A DNA stretch of 64,000 nucleotides from Vineibacter terrae. Lineage in GTDB: Bacteria; Pseudomonadota; Alphaproteobacteria; Reyranellales; Reyranellaceae. Where the stretch lies: NCBI RefSeq assembly GCF_008039615.1, contig NZ_VDUZ01000011.1:1-64000 (forward strand), in the 5' to 3' direction. The notes under the pieces were generated by a model that was given only the letters and a program-made list of their open reading frames with translations, was not told the DNA's origin and searched no databases. Of this stretch, positions 8,647 to 18,243 are shown piece after piece. The first letter of the stretch is position 1. Every line of letters starts with the position of its first letter. A program made the position numbers and the translations under genes.

Positions 8647-9795
8647 TCATCCCGCGGGCGGCGCGATCCGCGTCAGCCGCGGCGCCAGCAGCGTGCGGAA
8701 CAGGAGGCCGCCGCCCATCACGACCACGAAGATCCGGAACAGATGGTGGGTCGCGACCATGGCGATATCGGCATGGAGCGCCAGGCCCACGAGGCTCATC
8801 TCGGCGAAGCCGCCGGGCGCGTAGCTCAGGATGATGTCGTCGGTCGGCAGGCCGGTAAGCTTATGGCCAAGCCATGCGAAGGCCACGGCGAGCATGATCA
8901 GCAGCAGCGCCGACACCAGGCCGTAGCCGATGTCGCGCAGCACCTTGCGCAGCACGGCGCCGACGAAACGGCAGCCGATCGCCGAGCCGATCACCACCTG
9001 GGCCAGCGCCACCAGCTCGCCGGGCGGCCGCGAGGCTGTGACGCCCGTGAGATGGATGACGCCGCTCAGCAGCATCGGGCCGAACATCATCGCTGCCGGC
9101 ATGCGGGCGCGCCGCGCCGTGAAGGCGCCGACCACGCCACACGCGATCAGGATAGCGACATCACCCAGGGTCAGGTCCGTCGCCCGGCTGCCGGCCTGGA
9201 ACACCGAGCTCATGGTGCCGTACATCAGACGGTACCAGACCGGAATCGTGAGCACGACGGCCAGGATGCGCACGGCGTGCATCAGCGCGATCACCCGCTC
9301 GTTGGCGCCGTAGGCGGTGCCCAGCATGGTCATCTCATTGAGGCCGCCGGGCATGGCGCAGAAATACGCCGTGTTCGCTTCATAGCCGCCGATGCGGCGC
9401 AGCAGCGCATAGATCAGGCTGCCGCTCACGAGCGTGGCCACGATCAGCACGGCCATGGTGACCAGCCAGCGCGGCATCTGCTGCAGCATGTCAGGGGAGA
9501 AGCCGCTGCCCAGCAGCACGCCCAGGACCACCAGCATCACCTGGCGCAGCTTGTTGGGCACGCCGATCCGGGCGCCCGACATCGCCGCGATCGTGCAGGC
9601 GACGCCGGCGCCCATCATCCACGCCAGCGGCATGCGCAGGAGGAAGAAGCTCAGGCCGCCGGCCGCGCCGATCGCCAGCGCCAGCAGGACCGGCCGCCAC
9701 CCGGCATGGCCGATGAAGCCGCGCGTGCCGCCGGTGGCCGCGGGCAGGTCCGGCGGCTCCGATCCGCCCGTGGCCGCGCGTTCGGCCGTGCTCAC
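8647..9795 (-). CDS. AbrB-family membrane protein (putative ammonia-monooxygenase-like regulator)
   Basis: A 382-residue integral membrane protein with about ten hydrophobic helices arranged as two repeats. The repeat signature [14 protein letters not shown] and [14 protein letters not shown] in the first half recurs as [17 protein letters not shown] in the second, as in the AbrB/YvrG duplication family. Despite the family's regulator names in databases, it has no DNA-binding domain, and transport is the more likely role. The GTG start overlaps the nadK stop by four bases, so it is coupled to nadK. The function is not known. Confidence 0.8.
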   Translation of the reverse strand: MSTAERAATGGSEPPDLPAATGGTRGFIGHAGWRPVLLALAIGAAGGLSFFLLRMPLAWMMGAGVACTIAAMSGARIGVPNKLRQVMLVVLGVLLGSGFSPDMLQQMPRWLVTMAVLIVATLVSGSLIYALLRRIGGYEANTAYFCAMPGGLNEMTMLGTAYGANERVIALMHAVRILAVVLTIPVWYRLMYGTMSSVFQAGSRATDLTLGDVAILIACGVVGAFTARRARMPAAMMFGPMLLSGVIHLTGVTASRPPGELVALAQVVIGSAIGCRFVGAVLRKVLRDIGYGLVSALLLIMLAVAFAWLGHKLTGLPTDDIILSYAPGGFAEMSLVGLALHADIAMVATHHLFRIFVVVMGGGLLFRTLLAPRLTRIAPPAG

Positions 9796-10559
9796 GGCTG
9801 GAACTGCTCCTTGAGGATGCGCTCCTCAAGGTGATGCTCGGGGTCGAACAGCAGGGTCAGGGTGTGGTTGCTGTCCTCCATGACGGTGACCTGCGCCACG
9901 TCCTGCACCTCGGTGAAGTCAGCCACGGCGCTGACCGGCCGGCGGGTCGGTTCCATGACGTCGAACGTGACCTGCACGCTGCGCGGCAGGATGGCGCCGC
10001 GCCAGCGCCGCGGCCGGAACGGGCTGATCGGGGTCAGGGCCAGCAGGCCGGCGCCCAAGGGCAGGATCGGGCCATGGGCCGACAGGTTGTAGGCGGTCGA
10101 CCCGGCTGGCGTGGCGACCAGCACGCCGTCGCAGGCCAGCTCCTCCAGCCGCCGGTTGCCGTCGACCGAGATCGCGATCTTCGCGGTCTGGCGGGTCTGG
10201 CGCAGCAGCGACACCTCGTTGATGGCACGCGCCTCGGCTTTGCGGCCGCCCACCGTGGTCGCCTGCATGATCAGCGGATTGAGCGTCACCTGCTTGGCGT
10301 TGCGCAGGCGCTGCAGCAGGCCGGTTTCGCGATAGGTGTTGAGCAGGAAGCCCACCGTGCCGCGGTTCATGCCGAAGATCGGCGTGCCGTCGCGCATCAG
10401 GCGATGCAGGGTGTGCAGCATCAGCCCGTCGCCGCCCAGCGCGACCACGATGTCGGCACGCGCCACCGGCACGGACGCATAGCGTTGCCGCAGGCGCGTC
10501 AGGGCGGTGCGCGCATCCGGCGTCGGGCCGGCGACGAAAGCGATGCGCGGCGCGCTCAT
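9792..10559 (-). CDS. nadK: NAD kinase
   Basis: A 255-residue cytosolic enzyme that phosphorylates NAD to NADP. The ATP/NAD site motif [12 protein letters not shown] (Gly42-Gly45) and [11 protein letters not shown] are present, followed by the second signature, [18 protein letters not shown]. Length matches short alphaproteobacterial NadK enzymes. The ATG at 10559 ([11 protein letters not shown]) was chosen because it begins the conserved strand; the frame is open further upstream but without conservation. It is followed by the AbrB-type gene with overlapping stop and start. Confidence 0.93.
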   Translation of the reverse strand: MSAPRIAFVAGPTPDARTALTRLRQRYASVPVARADIVVALGGDGLMLHTLHRLMRDGTPIFGMNRGTVGFLLNTYRETGLLQRLRNAKQVTLNPLIMQATTVGGRKAEARAINEVSLLRQTRQTAKIAISVDGNRRLEELACDGVLVATPAGSTAYNLSAHGPILPLGAGLLALTPISPFRPRRWRGAILPRSVQVTFDVMEPTRRPVSAVADFTEVQDVAQVTVMEDSNHTLTLLFDPEHHLEERILKEQFQP

Positions 10560-10747
10560 GGCAGGACCAGCGATGGCGGGAAAGCGGAGAATCGGTTCAT
10601 GACGCGGCGCAGTATATCCGGGGGGCTGTGTCAGGCCAGCCAAGTCTCATTTTCAGGTTTCGTTTCGCAACGCGCACGCGATCGCCGTGCCAAAGGGATA
10701 GCGTCATGGCGCAAGGCACATGCGTGCCATATGCATGAGCGCCGGCG

Positions 10748-12478
10748 TCACAGCCGCGTGATGCGGGCGTGCAGGATGGCGGTGCGGCCGCCGCGCACCT
10801 GTTCCAGGCAGCGCCGGATGGCCGCCTCGACGGCCGCCGGGTCCTCGATGTGCTCGCCGTAGGCGCCGGCAGCTTCGGCCACCTTGGCGAAATCCGTCAT
10901 CGGCGCCAGCTCGGCCTCGAAGTCGTTGGCCGCTTTCGCCTCGCCGTCGGGATACACCCGCAGCGTCGCTTCCTTGACGGCCGACCAGCCGCGGTTGTCG
11001 AGCACGACCGCGAAGATCGGCAGGCCATATTGCCGTGATACCGCCAGCATCGACTGCGGATTGCTGAAATAGAACGTGCCATCGCCCACGACCTGCACGA
11101 TGGTGCGTTCGGGCAGCGCCAGCTTCAGGCCCAGCGCGACGCCGCCGGAGAAACCCAGGCCGCCGCCGGGCAGCCCGATCAGCGAACCGCCGCGTGTGCG
11201 TGGTATCTGCGCGAAGACGGCGGGCGCATTGCGGATCGCCTCGTTCAGCACGATGTCGTCGGCCCCCAGCGCATGGCCGATCGCCGCGCAGAGATAGTGG
11301 GGGTTGATCTGCCCGCTGCTGCCGGGTTCGGCTGCCAGCTTGTCGGCCGCCGCCAGCCGGGCATCGCGCTCTGCCGCGAGGCGCGTCACGCGCGCGGCGG
11401 CTGCCACGCGGAACGCCGCGCCGGCGCGGGCCTTCAGAACCTCGAGGAGCTGCGCCAGGATCCGGTAGCTGTCGCCCTGCACCCGCAGATGGCCGGGGAA
11501 GCCCCACATCGGAAAGCCGCGCTTCTCGGCGTCGACATCGATATGGGCCCACCAGGTCGCCGGATTCTCGGGTGTGTCGCGCGGGATCCAGGGGACATCG
11601 ACATCCACCAGCAGGCCGACATCGGCCTCGGCCACGTGCCGTCCGGGCATGAAGCCGCCGAAGCACGGAGAATCGTGCGCGATGTTGAGATAAACCGGAT
11701 TGAAGGCGATCACCCGGATCCCGGCGAAGCGGGCCAGGGTGTCGATGAGATCGGGCGTCGCCGGATTGCGGCCGGCATAGGCGGTGATCAGCAGCGGGTT
11801 GTGCGCCGCCAGCAGACGATCGGCGATGGCCTCGACGGTCTGCTGATCGACGCCGCGCGCGACCACGGGGCCGGCGCGATCGGCAGCATCGTTGGTGGCC
11901 TCGCTGTCGAGCCAGGTCTCCGCCAGCGTTTCGCGCGCGAACATCAGGTAGACCGGGCCCTTGGGGTCGCTGTGCATGACGGCGTGCGCGCGCCGCAGCG
12001 CCTGCCGTGCGATGACGCCTGACGGCAGGTTGTATTCCCACTTCACATAGGGGCGCACGACGCTCGCCTGGTCGAACGGCTCCTGCACGAAGTTCACATA
12101 GGAATCGCGTGAGCCGGGCAGCTCGCCGCGGGTCGTGTAGGGCGCGCGGCCGGCCATCAGCAGCACCGGCAGGCGGGCGCGGGAGAGGTTGTGCAGGCCC
12201 ATCGCGGCGTTGGCGGTGCCGGCATCGACATGCACCAGCACGCCCTGGCCGCGGCCGGTGGCGACGGCATAGCCGGCCGCCATGTGCACCGCCGTATTCT
12301 CGTGCGGGCAGAGCACGGTCTTGGGCAGCGGCAAGCCGAGCCGCCGCCGCCGCGCCATCTCCTCGATCAGCGGCGCGTGGTCGGTGCCGAGGTTGCAGAA
12401 CAGGTAATCGACGCCGATATCGTTCAGGCCCTCCAGGAGGTGGTGCGCCGTCGTCTGACGGGTTTCATTCGCGCTCAT
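10748..12478 (-). CDS. Thiamine-diphosphate-dependent enzyme, acetolactate-synthase/benzoylformate-decarboxylase-like
   Basis: A 576-residue ThDP enzyme with the usual three domains: pyrimidine-binding (about 1-190), central (about 200-340) and diphosphate-binding (about 390-560). The activating glutamate is Glu60 in CPHENTAVHMAAGYA. The metal/ThDP motif is VVGDGTFYFSNP, where the Asn closes the GDG-N signature. It is not a canonical IlvB: flavin-binding features are not evident and no small subunit gene is near. It lies 15 bp downstream of an amidase gene on the same strand, so the pair may act on an amide-derived 2-oxoacid. The substrate is unknown. Confidence 0.85.
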   Translation of the reverse strand: MSANETRQTTAHHLLEGLNDIGVDYLFCNLGTDHAPLIEEMARRRRLGLPLPKTVLCPHENTAVHMAAGYAVATGRGQGVLVHVDAGTANAAMGLHNLSRARLPVLLMAGRAPYTTRGELPGSRDSYVNFVQEPFDQASVVRPYVKWEYNLPSGVIARQALRRAHAVMHSDPKGPVYLMFARETLAETWLDSEATNDAADRAGPVVARGVDQQTVEAIADRLLAAHNPLLITAYAGRNPATPDLIDTLARFAGIRVIAFNPVYLNIAHDSPCFGGFMPGRHVAEADVGLLVDVDVPWIPRDTPENPATWWAHIDVDAEKRGFPMWGFPGHLRVQGDSYRILAQLLEVLKARAGAAFRVAAAARVTRLAAERDARLAAADKLAAEPGSSGQINPHYLCAAIGHALGADDIVLNEAIRNAPAVFAQIPRTRGGSLIGLPGGGLGFSGGVALGLKLALPERTIVQVVGDGTFYFSNPQSMLAVSRQYGLPIFAVVLDNRGWSAVKEATLRVYPDGEAKAANDFEAELAPMTDFAKVAEAAGAYGEHIEDPAAVEAAIRRCLEQVRGGRTAILHARITRL

Positions 12479-12493
12479 GTCGGGCCATGGCGG

Positions 12494-13900
12494 TCAGGGC
12501 GGCGACGGCCAGGGATGCTGCGCCGGTCGGCGCGCCTCATACCAGCGCGACAGCTGCAGCACGCCCAGGTCGTCGAAGCGGTGGCCCACGATCTGCAGGC
12601 CGATCGGCAGGCCGGCTTTGGTGTAGCCGCAATTGATCGAGGCAGCCGGCTGCTCGGACATGTTCCACAGCACGGTGAAGCCGACATGCTCCAGCGGCCG
12701 CGACGAGTCGTTGGTCGGGCAGGGCAGCTCGGCGGCGAAAGCCGGAATCGGCGCGGTCGGCGAGAGCACGTAGTCGTAAGGCGCGCAGGCGGCGGCAGCG
12801 AGCTTGCGCATCTCCATGACGCGGTTGAAGCCGCGGATCACGTCGACCGACGACAGCTGCAGCGCCTTGCGCGCCCAGCTGGCGATGAAGGGCAGGATCT
12901 TCACCCGTGTCTCGGGCGGCAGGCGCACGATGTCGTCCCAGGCCCGCGCGCGCCAGAAATTGTCCAGCCCGTCGAAGATCTCGCGTGCCAGGATCGGCTT
13001 CATGGCCGTCACCTTGGCGCCGGCCTTGGCGAACTGCTTCGCCGCCGCCTCGACGGCAGCCTGGATCTCGCCGTCCAGCGGCAGCCCGAAGCCGGCGTCG
13101 AGCTGCAGGCCGATCTTGAGGCCTTTGACGTCGCGCTCGAGCTTCGTCCACGCGATCCTGGCCGGCGGCAGGCTCATATGGTCGCGGGCGTCGGGCTGCG
13201 ACAGCACGCTCATCAGCAGCGCCGCATCCTGCACCGTGCGCGTCATCGGGCCGGCGACGCGGCCGACATAGGGCGGGTCGATCGGGATGCGCCCCAGCGA
13301 GGGCTTCAGGCCGAAAATACCGCACCAGCCGGCCGGCAGGCGCACCGACCCGCCGATATCCGTGCCGATATGCAACGGGCCATAGCCGGCTGCCGCCGCG
13401 GCGCCGGCGCCGGAGCTGGAGCCGCCGGGGTTCTTCGACAGGTCCCACGGGTTGCGCGTGAGCGGATGGAAGCTCGAGAGGCCCGACGACAGCATGCCGT
13501 AGTCCGGCATCGTAGTCTTGGCCAGGATGATGGCCCCGGCCTCGCGCACGCGCGCCGTCGGCGGCGCGTCTGCGGCGGCAGGGACCAGCGTCGTGGCCGC
13601 CGTGCCCAGCGGCACCGGCACGCCCTTGCTGGCGATGTTCTCCTTGATGGTGATGGGCACGCCGTCGAGCGCGCCGGCCGGCTTGCCTTTCTTCCACCGC
13701 GCTGCCGATGCCTTGGCCGCTCGCCGCGCGCCCTCGAAATCAGCTGCGTAGAGGGCCTTCAGCGCCGGTTCCCAGGCGTTGATATGGGCAATCACGTCGT
13801 CGACGACGTCGACGGGCGACAATTTCTTCGACTTGTAGGCTTTGAGCAGGTCGAGGGCGGTCAGGTCGTGCGGTGCGGGCATCTGTCGCTGCGATGGCAT
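12494..13900 (-). CDS. Amidase (amidase signature family)
   Basis: A 468-residue amide hydrolase. The Ser-cisSer-Lys triad is visible: Lys86 in VPITIKENIASKG, Ser161 in NPGGSSSGAGAA and Ser185 in IGTDIGGSVRLPAG. Spacing between the two serines (24 residues) is the family norm. No partner of a GatCAB complex is nearby, so it is probably a catabolic amidase or aryl-acylamidase rather than the tRNA amidotransferase. It is followed at 15 bp by the ThDP enzyme. Whether translation starts at 13900 or at the later in-frame Met (MPAPHDL) is unclear. Confidence 0.9.
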   Translation of the reverse strand: MPSQRQMPAPHDLTALDLLKAYKSKKLSPVDVVDDVIAHINAWEPALKALYAADFEGARRAAKASAARWKKGKPAGALDGVPITIKENIASKGVPVPLGTAATTLVPAAADAPPTARVREAGAIILAKTTMPDYGMLSSGLSSFHPLTRNPWDLSKNPGGSSSGAGAAAAAGYGPLHIGTDIGGSVRLPAGWCGIFGLKPSLGRIPIDPPYVGRVAGPMTRTVQDAALLMSVLSQPDARDHMSLPPARIAWTKLERDVKGLKIGLQLDAGFGLPLDGEIQAAVEAAAKQFAKAGAKVTAMKPILAREIFDGLDNFWRARAWDDIVRLPPETRVKILPFIASWARKALQLSSVDVIRGFNRVMEMRKLAAAACAPYDYVLSPTAPIPAFAAELPCPTNDSSRPLEHVGFTVLWNMSEQPAASINCGYTKAGLPIGLQIVGHRFDDLGVLQLSRWYEARRPAQHPWPSPP

Positions 13901-13973
13901 ATCGGGTGGCCAACTCTGGACCCCCGGCTGGGGGCGGTCCAGCGCTATCGGCGGGACAAGGATGTTGCCGTCG

Positions 13974-14957
13974 TCATGGAGTCTCGTTCACGGATGCAGT
14001 CGGCTGTCCGGATCGGCGCGCGATGAGCCAATGGTACATCGGCTGCAGCAGGGTCGGGGTCAGGTAGATCGGGAACTGGATGGCGGCGATGAAGAGGAAA
14101 TAGTCGGGATCGGCGGTGGCCGGCAGCACGGCCAGCAGCAGCGCGTTGTTGCGGCTGCCCGCGCCGTAGCTGGCGGTGCAGGCGCGCTGGGCGCCGAACG
14201 GCCAGAACAGCAGGGTGGTGACGGCGATGAAGGCGAACGTGGCGACGAAGCCCCAGAAGACGAAGCCGGCCACCCGCCAGGGCTCGTTCACGAGATGGGC
14301 CAGCACCCCGTCCATGATCGGGACGGCGACGACCATCAGGGTGACGACCGCCAGACCGTCCAGGCGTGGCGCGGCATGCGGGGCACGCCGGAGCACGCCC
14401 CACCGCAGCAGCACGGCGAGCGCCGTGCCACCCAGCACCACCCCGCCCAAGCGCAGCGCGAACGCCGGAAAGCTGATCTTGAGGTCCATCCCGAACAGCA
14501 ACAGCGCCAGCGGCGGCGCGGTCAGCGGCGTCAGCGCGGTTCCCACCAAGGCCAGGAAAAGCGCGATCGCACGGTCGAGCCCCAGCAGGCCGGCGACCGC
14601 CGGCATGGACGTCAGCGGCGGCAGGCAGGCCATCAACGCCAGGGCCAAGGCCAGGCCGGGGGCGATCGGCAGGTGCCGCAGCACCGGTGCCGCCATTGCC
14701 GGCACCACCACCATGGAGACCACCACCATGGCCAGCGGCAGCCACGGCCGGCGCAGCACGGCCAGGAAGGTGGGCCAGTGGGTGCGTGCCATGGCGATGC
14801 CGAGCAAGACCACCACCAGCGGCGCCACCAGCGGCTTGAGGGTGGCGGCGAGATCCTGCAGCATCAAGCCGAGCGCCAGCGACCACGGCAGGAACAACGT
14901 GGCCCGGCGCGACATCAGCAGCAGGATCCGATCGAGGAGGACAAGAAACGCGTTCAC
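13974..14957 (-). CDS. BASS-family-like transporter (bile acid:sodium symporter type)
   Basis: A 327-residue integral membrane protein with about nine to ten helices. The arrangement LGIAMARTHWPTFLAVLRRPW, then LALALMACLPPLTSMPAVAGL, resembles the core of the bile-acid:sodium symporter superfamily, including a SYGAGSRNNALLLAVLP segment like the conserved GxxxxNN region in the second repeat. It would carry an organic anion with sodium. The start is GTG at 14957. It sits downstream of nothing on its strand and diverges from the M61-like gene across about 150 bp that carry the promoters of both. Confidence 0.65.
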   Translation of the reverse strand: MNAFLVLLDRILLLMSRRATLFLPWSLALGLMLQDLAATLKPLVAPLVVVLLGIAMARTHWPTFLAVLRRPWLPLAMVVVSMVVVPAMAAPVLRHLPIAPGLALALALMACLPPLTSMPAVAGLLGLDRAIALFLALVGTALTPLTAPPLALLLFGMDLKISFPAFALRLGGVVLGGTALAVLLRWGVLRRAPHAAPRLDGLAVVTLMVVAVPIMDGVLAHLVNEPWRVAGFVFWGFVATFAFIAVTTLLFWPFGAQRACTASYGAGSRNNALLLAVLPATADPDYFLFIAAIQFPIYLTPTLLQPMYHWLIARRSGQPTASVNETP

Positions 14958-15106
14958 TGCCTGACGTTAGCATGCCCGTGCGGGAGCGCACGCCCGATGC
15001 GTTGAGGCCTCTTGCCGAGGAGCGCTCGAACGCATGCCGGCCGGCACTGTCCCGCAGGACACCCGGCCGGTCACGGCCGCCGCGCCGGGCCGCGCTACTC
15101 TGCGGC

Positions 15107-16603
15107 ATGCCCGGCCGCCGTGCCCATCTCCTGGCCATTCCCGCGCTCGTCGCGGCGCTGACGCTGAGCGCCATCGGCACCAGTGAAGCGCAGGACGATA
15201 CGGCCCCCGATTGCACGGCCCAGGTCGACGTCGAGATGTCCTCCGGGCGCGAAGACGTGCCCGCGGGACCGGTCCTTGCGGTGGCGGTTGCCTGCCGCTC
15301 GGCCGGCACGGTGCGGTTCTTCGGTGACGGCGCCGGCACTGCGGCGCTGATGAAGGATGTCCGCGACGGTGCCGACCAGGCGGTGACCCGCGACGGGGGT
15401 GCCTGGCAGGTGCCGCCGCGGGAGGGCGTGGCGGAGCTGCGCTATCGCCTGGACCTCGGCATCATCGGGCGCGCGATCAGCAGCGTCGGTGTTGCCGTCG
15501 CCCGTGGCGGGGGGGTGCTGGCCATCGCGTCTGCCTGGCTGGTCGAGCCGCAGCTGGCCGGCGTGGCGGCACCGTCGATCGATATCACGGTAAAGACGCC
15601 GGCCGACACGATCTTCCTGGCTGGCTTGCCGCAACGCGACGGTGTCTGGCGCCTGCGCGGCACGACGGTGCGTGCCGTCGGCTATACGCTGTTCGGTCGC
15701 CTGCAGACAGCGCGCGTGATCGTGCCGCCGCCGGCCGGCACGCCTGCCGGGGAAGAGGCCGTCATCGACGTGGCGATCCTGGACGGCGACATCGCGGTGT
15801 CGCGCCAGGATCTCGTCGAATGGGTGCGGCGCACCGCGCTGGTGGCCGCCGGCTATTGGCAGGGGTTCACCAACCGCTCGATGCTGGTGGTGCTGCTGCC
15901 TTCCGCCGAGCGCCGCGGCGTGGGCTACGGCCGCATCGTCTCTGGAGGCGGCGCCACCGTCCTGGTGCAGGTCGGCGAGCGCTCCAGCCTCGCCGACCTG
16001 CAGAACGACTGGGTGCTGCCGCACGCGCTCGTGCGCTCAGGTATGCCGTTTCTGCTGGGCGACGCCGCCTGGTTCATGGAAGGCGCGGCAACCTATGTCG
16101 AGCCCATCATGCGCGCCCGTGCCGGCTGGAAAGCCGAAGCCGAGGTCTGGCGCGAGTGGATCGAGAAATTGCCCCGCGGCCTGCCGGCGCTCGACTCGGG
16201 CATGGCCGGCGGCAGCGCCTATTGGGGTGGCGCATTGTTCTTCCTGCTGGCCGATATCGAGCTGCGTCGCGCCACGTCAGGCGCGAAGGGGATCGAGGAC
16301 TGCCTGCGCGGCGCGCGCCGTATCGGCGGCCCCGGGACGCCGACCGAACGCTGGACGCTGGACATGTATGTCGAGCGTTGCGACAGGGCGCTGGGTGCGC
16401 CGCTGATGGCCGGGGTCATGGCGCGCTATGTCGGCACGGCCCGGCAGGTCGACCTGGAGGCGTTGTGGCGCGATCTCGGCGTCCGGGTCGACGGCGCGAC
16501 GGTCGCGCTCGATGACACCGCGCCGCTGGCGGCGATCCGCAAGGTGATCGTCAATGGTCCGCCGGGGCAGGCCTCCGTGAAGGTGCCGCCGCTCGCGAAC
16601 TGA
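15107..16603 (+). CDS. M61-like exported protein with a degenerate zinc site
   Basis: A 498-residue exported protein. The ATG at 15107 opens a clear signal peptide (LLAIPALVAALTLSAIGTSEAQ); the frame is open upstream to 14972 but that stretch is Arg-rich and unlike coding. The C-terminal half resembles glycyl aminopeptidase-type M61 gluzincins: a helix before AWFMEGAATYVEP keeps the glutamate ligand (Glu325), and large helical segments follow. However, the place of the HExxH motif reads LPHALVRSG (His306), so the catalytic Glu and second His are missing. It is therefore probably a non-catalytic binding protein. The N-terminal half (about 30-250) is beta-rich and not recognised. Confidence 0.7.
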   Translation: MPGRRAHLLAIPALVAALTLSAIGTSEAQDDTAPDCTAQVDVEMSSGREDVPAGPVLAVAVACRSAGTVRFFGDGAGTAALMKDVRDGADQAVTRDGGAWQVPPREGVAELRYRLDLGIIGRAISSVGVAVARGGGVLAIASAWLVEPQLAGVAAPSIDITVKTPADTIFLAGLPQRDGVWRLRGTTVRAVGYTLFGRLQTARVIVPPPAGTPAGEEAVIDVAILDGDIAVSRQDLVEWVRRTALVAAGYWQGFTNRSMLVVLLPSAERRGVGYGRIVSGGGATVLVQVGERSSLADLQNDWVLPHALVRSGMPFLLGDAAWFMEGAATYVEPIMRARAGWKAEAEVWREWIEKLPRGLPALDSGMAGGSAYWGGALFFLLADIELRRATSGAKGIEDCLRGARRIGGPGTPTERWTLDMYVERCDRALGAPLMAGVMARYVGTARQVDLEALWRDLGVRVDGATVALDDTAPLAAIRKVIVNGPPGQASVKVPPLAN

Positions 16604-16653
16604 GGCGCATCGCTGGTGGCGCGCGGCCGGTGGATTTGCTTTACCGTGGCCGC

Positions 16654-17472
16654 ATGCAGAGCGCGATGCTTGAAGATCTCACATGGGTCGAGGCCAAGGC
16701 GGCCATCGACGCCGGCATGCCGGTGGTGATCCCGATCGGTGCGGGCGCCGAGGCGCACGGCCCGCATCTGCCGTTGCGCACCGACGCCACCATCGCGGCG
16801 GGATTGGCGCGGCGGGTCGCCGAGCGCGTGCCCGTCCTGGTCGCGCCCCTGGTGCCGTTCGGCCACGACCCGGCGTTCGTTCGTTTTGCCGGCAGCCAGA
16901 GCCTCTCGGCTGCCACCTTCGCCGCCCTCATGCGCGAGCTCTGCGCCGGCTTCGTGGCCCAGGGGGCCTCACGCATCGCGCTTCTCAATACAGGCCGCTC
17001 GAGCGAGGCGCCGATCAACGCGGTCCTGGGCGAGCTGCATGCCGCCGGCACCGCGCGGGTCGTGGCCGCCCATCTGAGCTTCCTGGGGTGTGCCGCCGAC
17101 TCGTGGCTCGGCGATCGTGACCGCGGCCATGCCGGCGAGGGTGAGACCTCGATGATGCTGGCTCTGGACAGCCGCGCCGTTCGGCTGGACCGGCTGCCCG
17201 ATCGTGTCGCCAATCGCGATGCCGGCGTCAGGGCCATGCCGCCGGGGCTGGCGCGTCCCGCCGTCCTGTCATGGTCGCCGGGCCTGGGGGACGCCGACGA
17301 GTTCAGTCCCACCGGGGCGTTCGGCGATGCCACGCGTGCCACGGCCTACAAGGGCCAGAAGGTGCTGGAGGCGATCGTCGACGATATCGTGGCCGGCTTG
17401 CGGCACGCCTTCGCCGCCGCGCCCGGCTTCGCACCGCCGGCCGCCGGCGGCGATCAGTCGGCGGCGCGGTAG
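16654..17472 (+). CDS. Creatininase-family hydrolase
   Basis: A 272-residue member of the creatinine amidohydrolase superfamily. GAGAEAHGPHLPLRTD supplies the metal ligands Glu33, His35 and Asp44, and HAGEGETSMML carries the second-site glutamate. The family includes creatininase, formamide hydrolases and the mycofactocin protease MftE; the substrate here is unknown, and no mycofactocin genes are present. A GTG at 16630 would add eight residues; the ATG at 16654 aligns better. It follows the M61-like gene by 50 bp. Its 3' end overlaps the end of the convergent response regulator gene by 19 bp. Confidence 0.85.
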   Translation: MQSAMLEDLTWVEAKAAIDAGMPVVIPIGAGAEAHGPHLPLRTDATIAAGLARRVAERVPVLVAPLVPFGHDPAFVRFAGSQSLSAATFAALMRELCAGFVAQGASRIALLNTGRSSEAPINAVLGELHAAGTARVVAAHLSFLGCAADSWLGDRDRGHAGEGETSMMLALDSRAVRLDRLPDRVANRDAGVRAMPPGLARPAVLSWSPGLGDADEFSPTGAFGDATRATAYKGQKVLEAIVDDIVAGLRHAFAAAPGFAPPAAGGDQSAAR

Positions 17473-17840
17473 CGTTCGACCAGCGCCAGGGCCTCGACGA
17501 TCCGGCGCAGGGACAGCGGCTTCCAGAGGACCGACAACGCGCCCTCGGCCGTGGCGCGCTCGACGTCGCCGTCGTCGGACTGGCCCGTCATGAGCAGGGT
17601 GGTCGGCCGTGGCGGCCGTGTCCGGTTGCAGGCCCGCAGGACATCCAGTCCGCTGCCCTGCGGCATCTTCATGTCGGTCAGCACGACATCGAAGGGCGGG
17701 GCGGTGTCCAGCGTGCGCGCGGCTTCCTCGACGCTGCCGGCTGGTACCGGCTCGTGGCCGCGGCGGCGCAGGAAGTCGCAGACCTCGTCGACAATGCAGG
17801 ACTCGTCGTCGACGATCAGGATGCGCATGGCAGCGCTCAT
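17454..17840 (-). CDS. Single-domain response regulator (CheY-like)
   Basis: A 128-residue receiver domain with no output domain. The acidic pair is Asp11/Asp12 in LIVDDES, the phosphorylation site is Asp56 in LTDMKMP, and Thr85 and Lys107 (LWKPLS) complete the active site. It is the second gene of a two-receiver operon, 10 bp after the other receiver, and lies near a histidine kinase without its own receiver; the kinase probably phosphorylates one or both. The alternative start at 17828 (MRILIVDD) cannot be excluded. The 3' end overlaps the creatininase gene tail to tail. Confidence 0.9.
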   Translation of the reverse strand: MSAAMRILIVDDESCIVDEVCDFLRRRGHEPVPAGSVEEAARTLDTAPPFDVVLTDMKMPQGSGLDVLRACNRTRPPRPTTLLMTGQSDDGDVERATAEGALSVLWKPLSLRRIVEALALVERYRAAD

Positions 17841-17850
17841 GGCCGGCGGG

Positions 17851-18243
17851 TCAGCCGTTGCCGGCAGCTCGAACGGGGCTCGACACGACACGCTCGACAA
17901 AGCTCGCGAGCATCTTCAGCGGCACTGGCTTGTGGATGACCGCGAACGCGCCGGAATGCTGCACGTTGGCGGCGCGCACCATCTCGCTGTCGCCCGACAT
18001 CAGGATGATCTTGGTCGGGGTCCCGTGGGCCGTGGCCGTCTGTGTCATCCGGATGCCGTTGACCTCCGGCATGGAGATATCGGAAATCACCACCCGCGGC
18101 ATGCGGGTCTCCATGATGTGGAGAGCGCTGGCGGCATCATTGGCTTCCACGACATCGAATCCGCGCCGGTGAAGATACTCGGCGATCTCCAGGCATTGTG
18201 AAGGGTCGTCGTCAACGACAAGGACGTCCGGCCGTGATGTCAT
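17851..18243 (-). CDS. Single-domain response regulator (CheY-like)
   Basis: A 130-residue receiver domain. VLVVDDDPSQ holds the acidic cluster, Asp55 in VISDISMPEVNG is the phosphoacceptor, Ser83 in ILMSGDS takes the Thr/Ser switch position and Lys105 (IHKPVPLK) the conserved lysine. There is no DNA-binding or enzymatic domain, so output must come from protein contact. It is the first gene of a pair, divergent from the PAS histidine kinase across a 366 bp AT-rich gap, the usual layout for a shared regulatory unit. Confidence 0.92.
   Translation of the reverse strand: MTSRPDVLVVDDDPSQCLEIAEYLHRRGFDVVEANDAASALHIMETRMPRVVISDISMPEVNGIRMTQTATAHGTPTKIILMSGDSEMVRAANVQHSGAFAVIHKPVPLKMLASFVERVVSSPVRAAGNG

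Noticed and set aside
10560-10747. Small RNA or short gene between nadK and the ThDP-enzyme gene
   Set aside because: I looked for stems with T-runs, tRNA-like folds and short frames with ribosome sites and saw none worth reporting.
13945-15339. 464-codon minus-strand frame overlapping the BASS-like transporter
   Set aside because: The 13974-14957 frame has clear membrane helices and codon bias; this one is its out-of-frame shadow.
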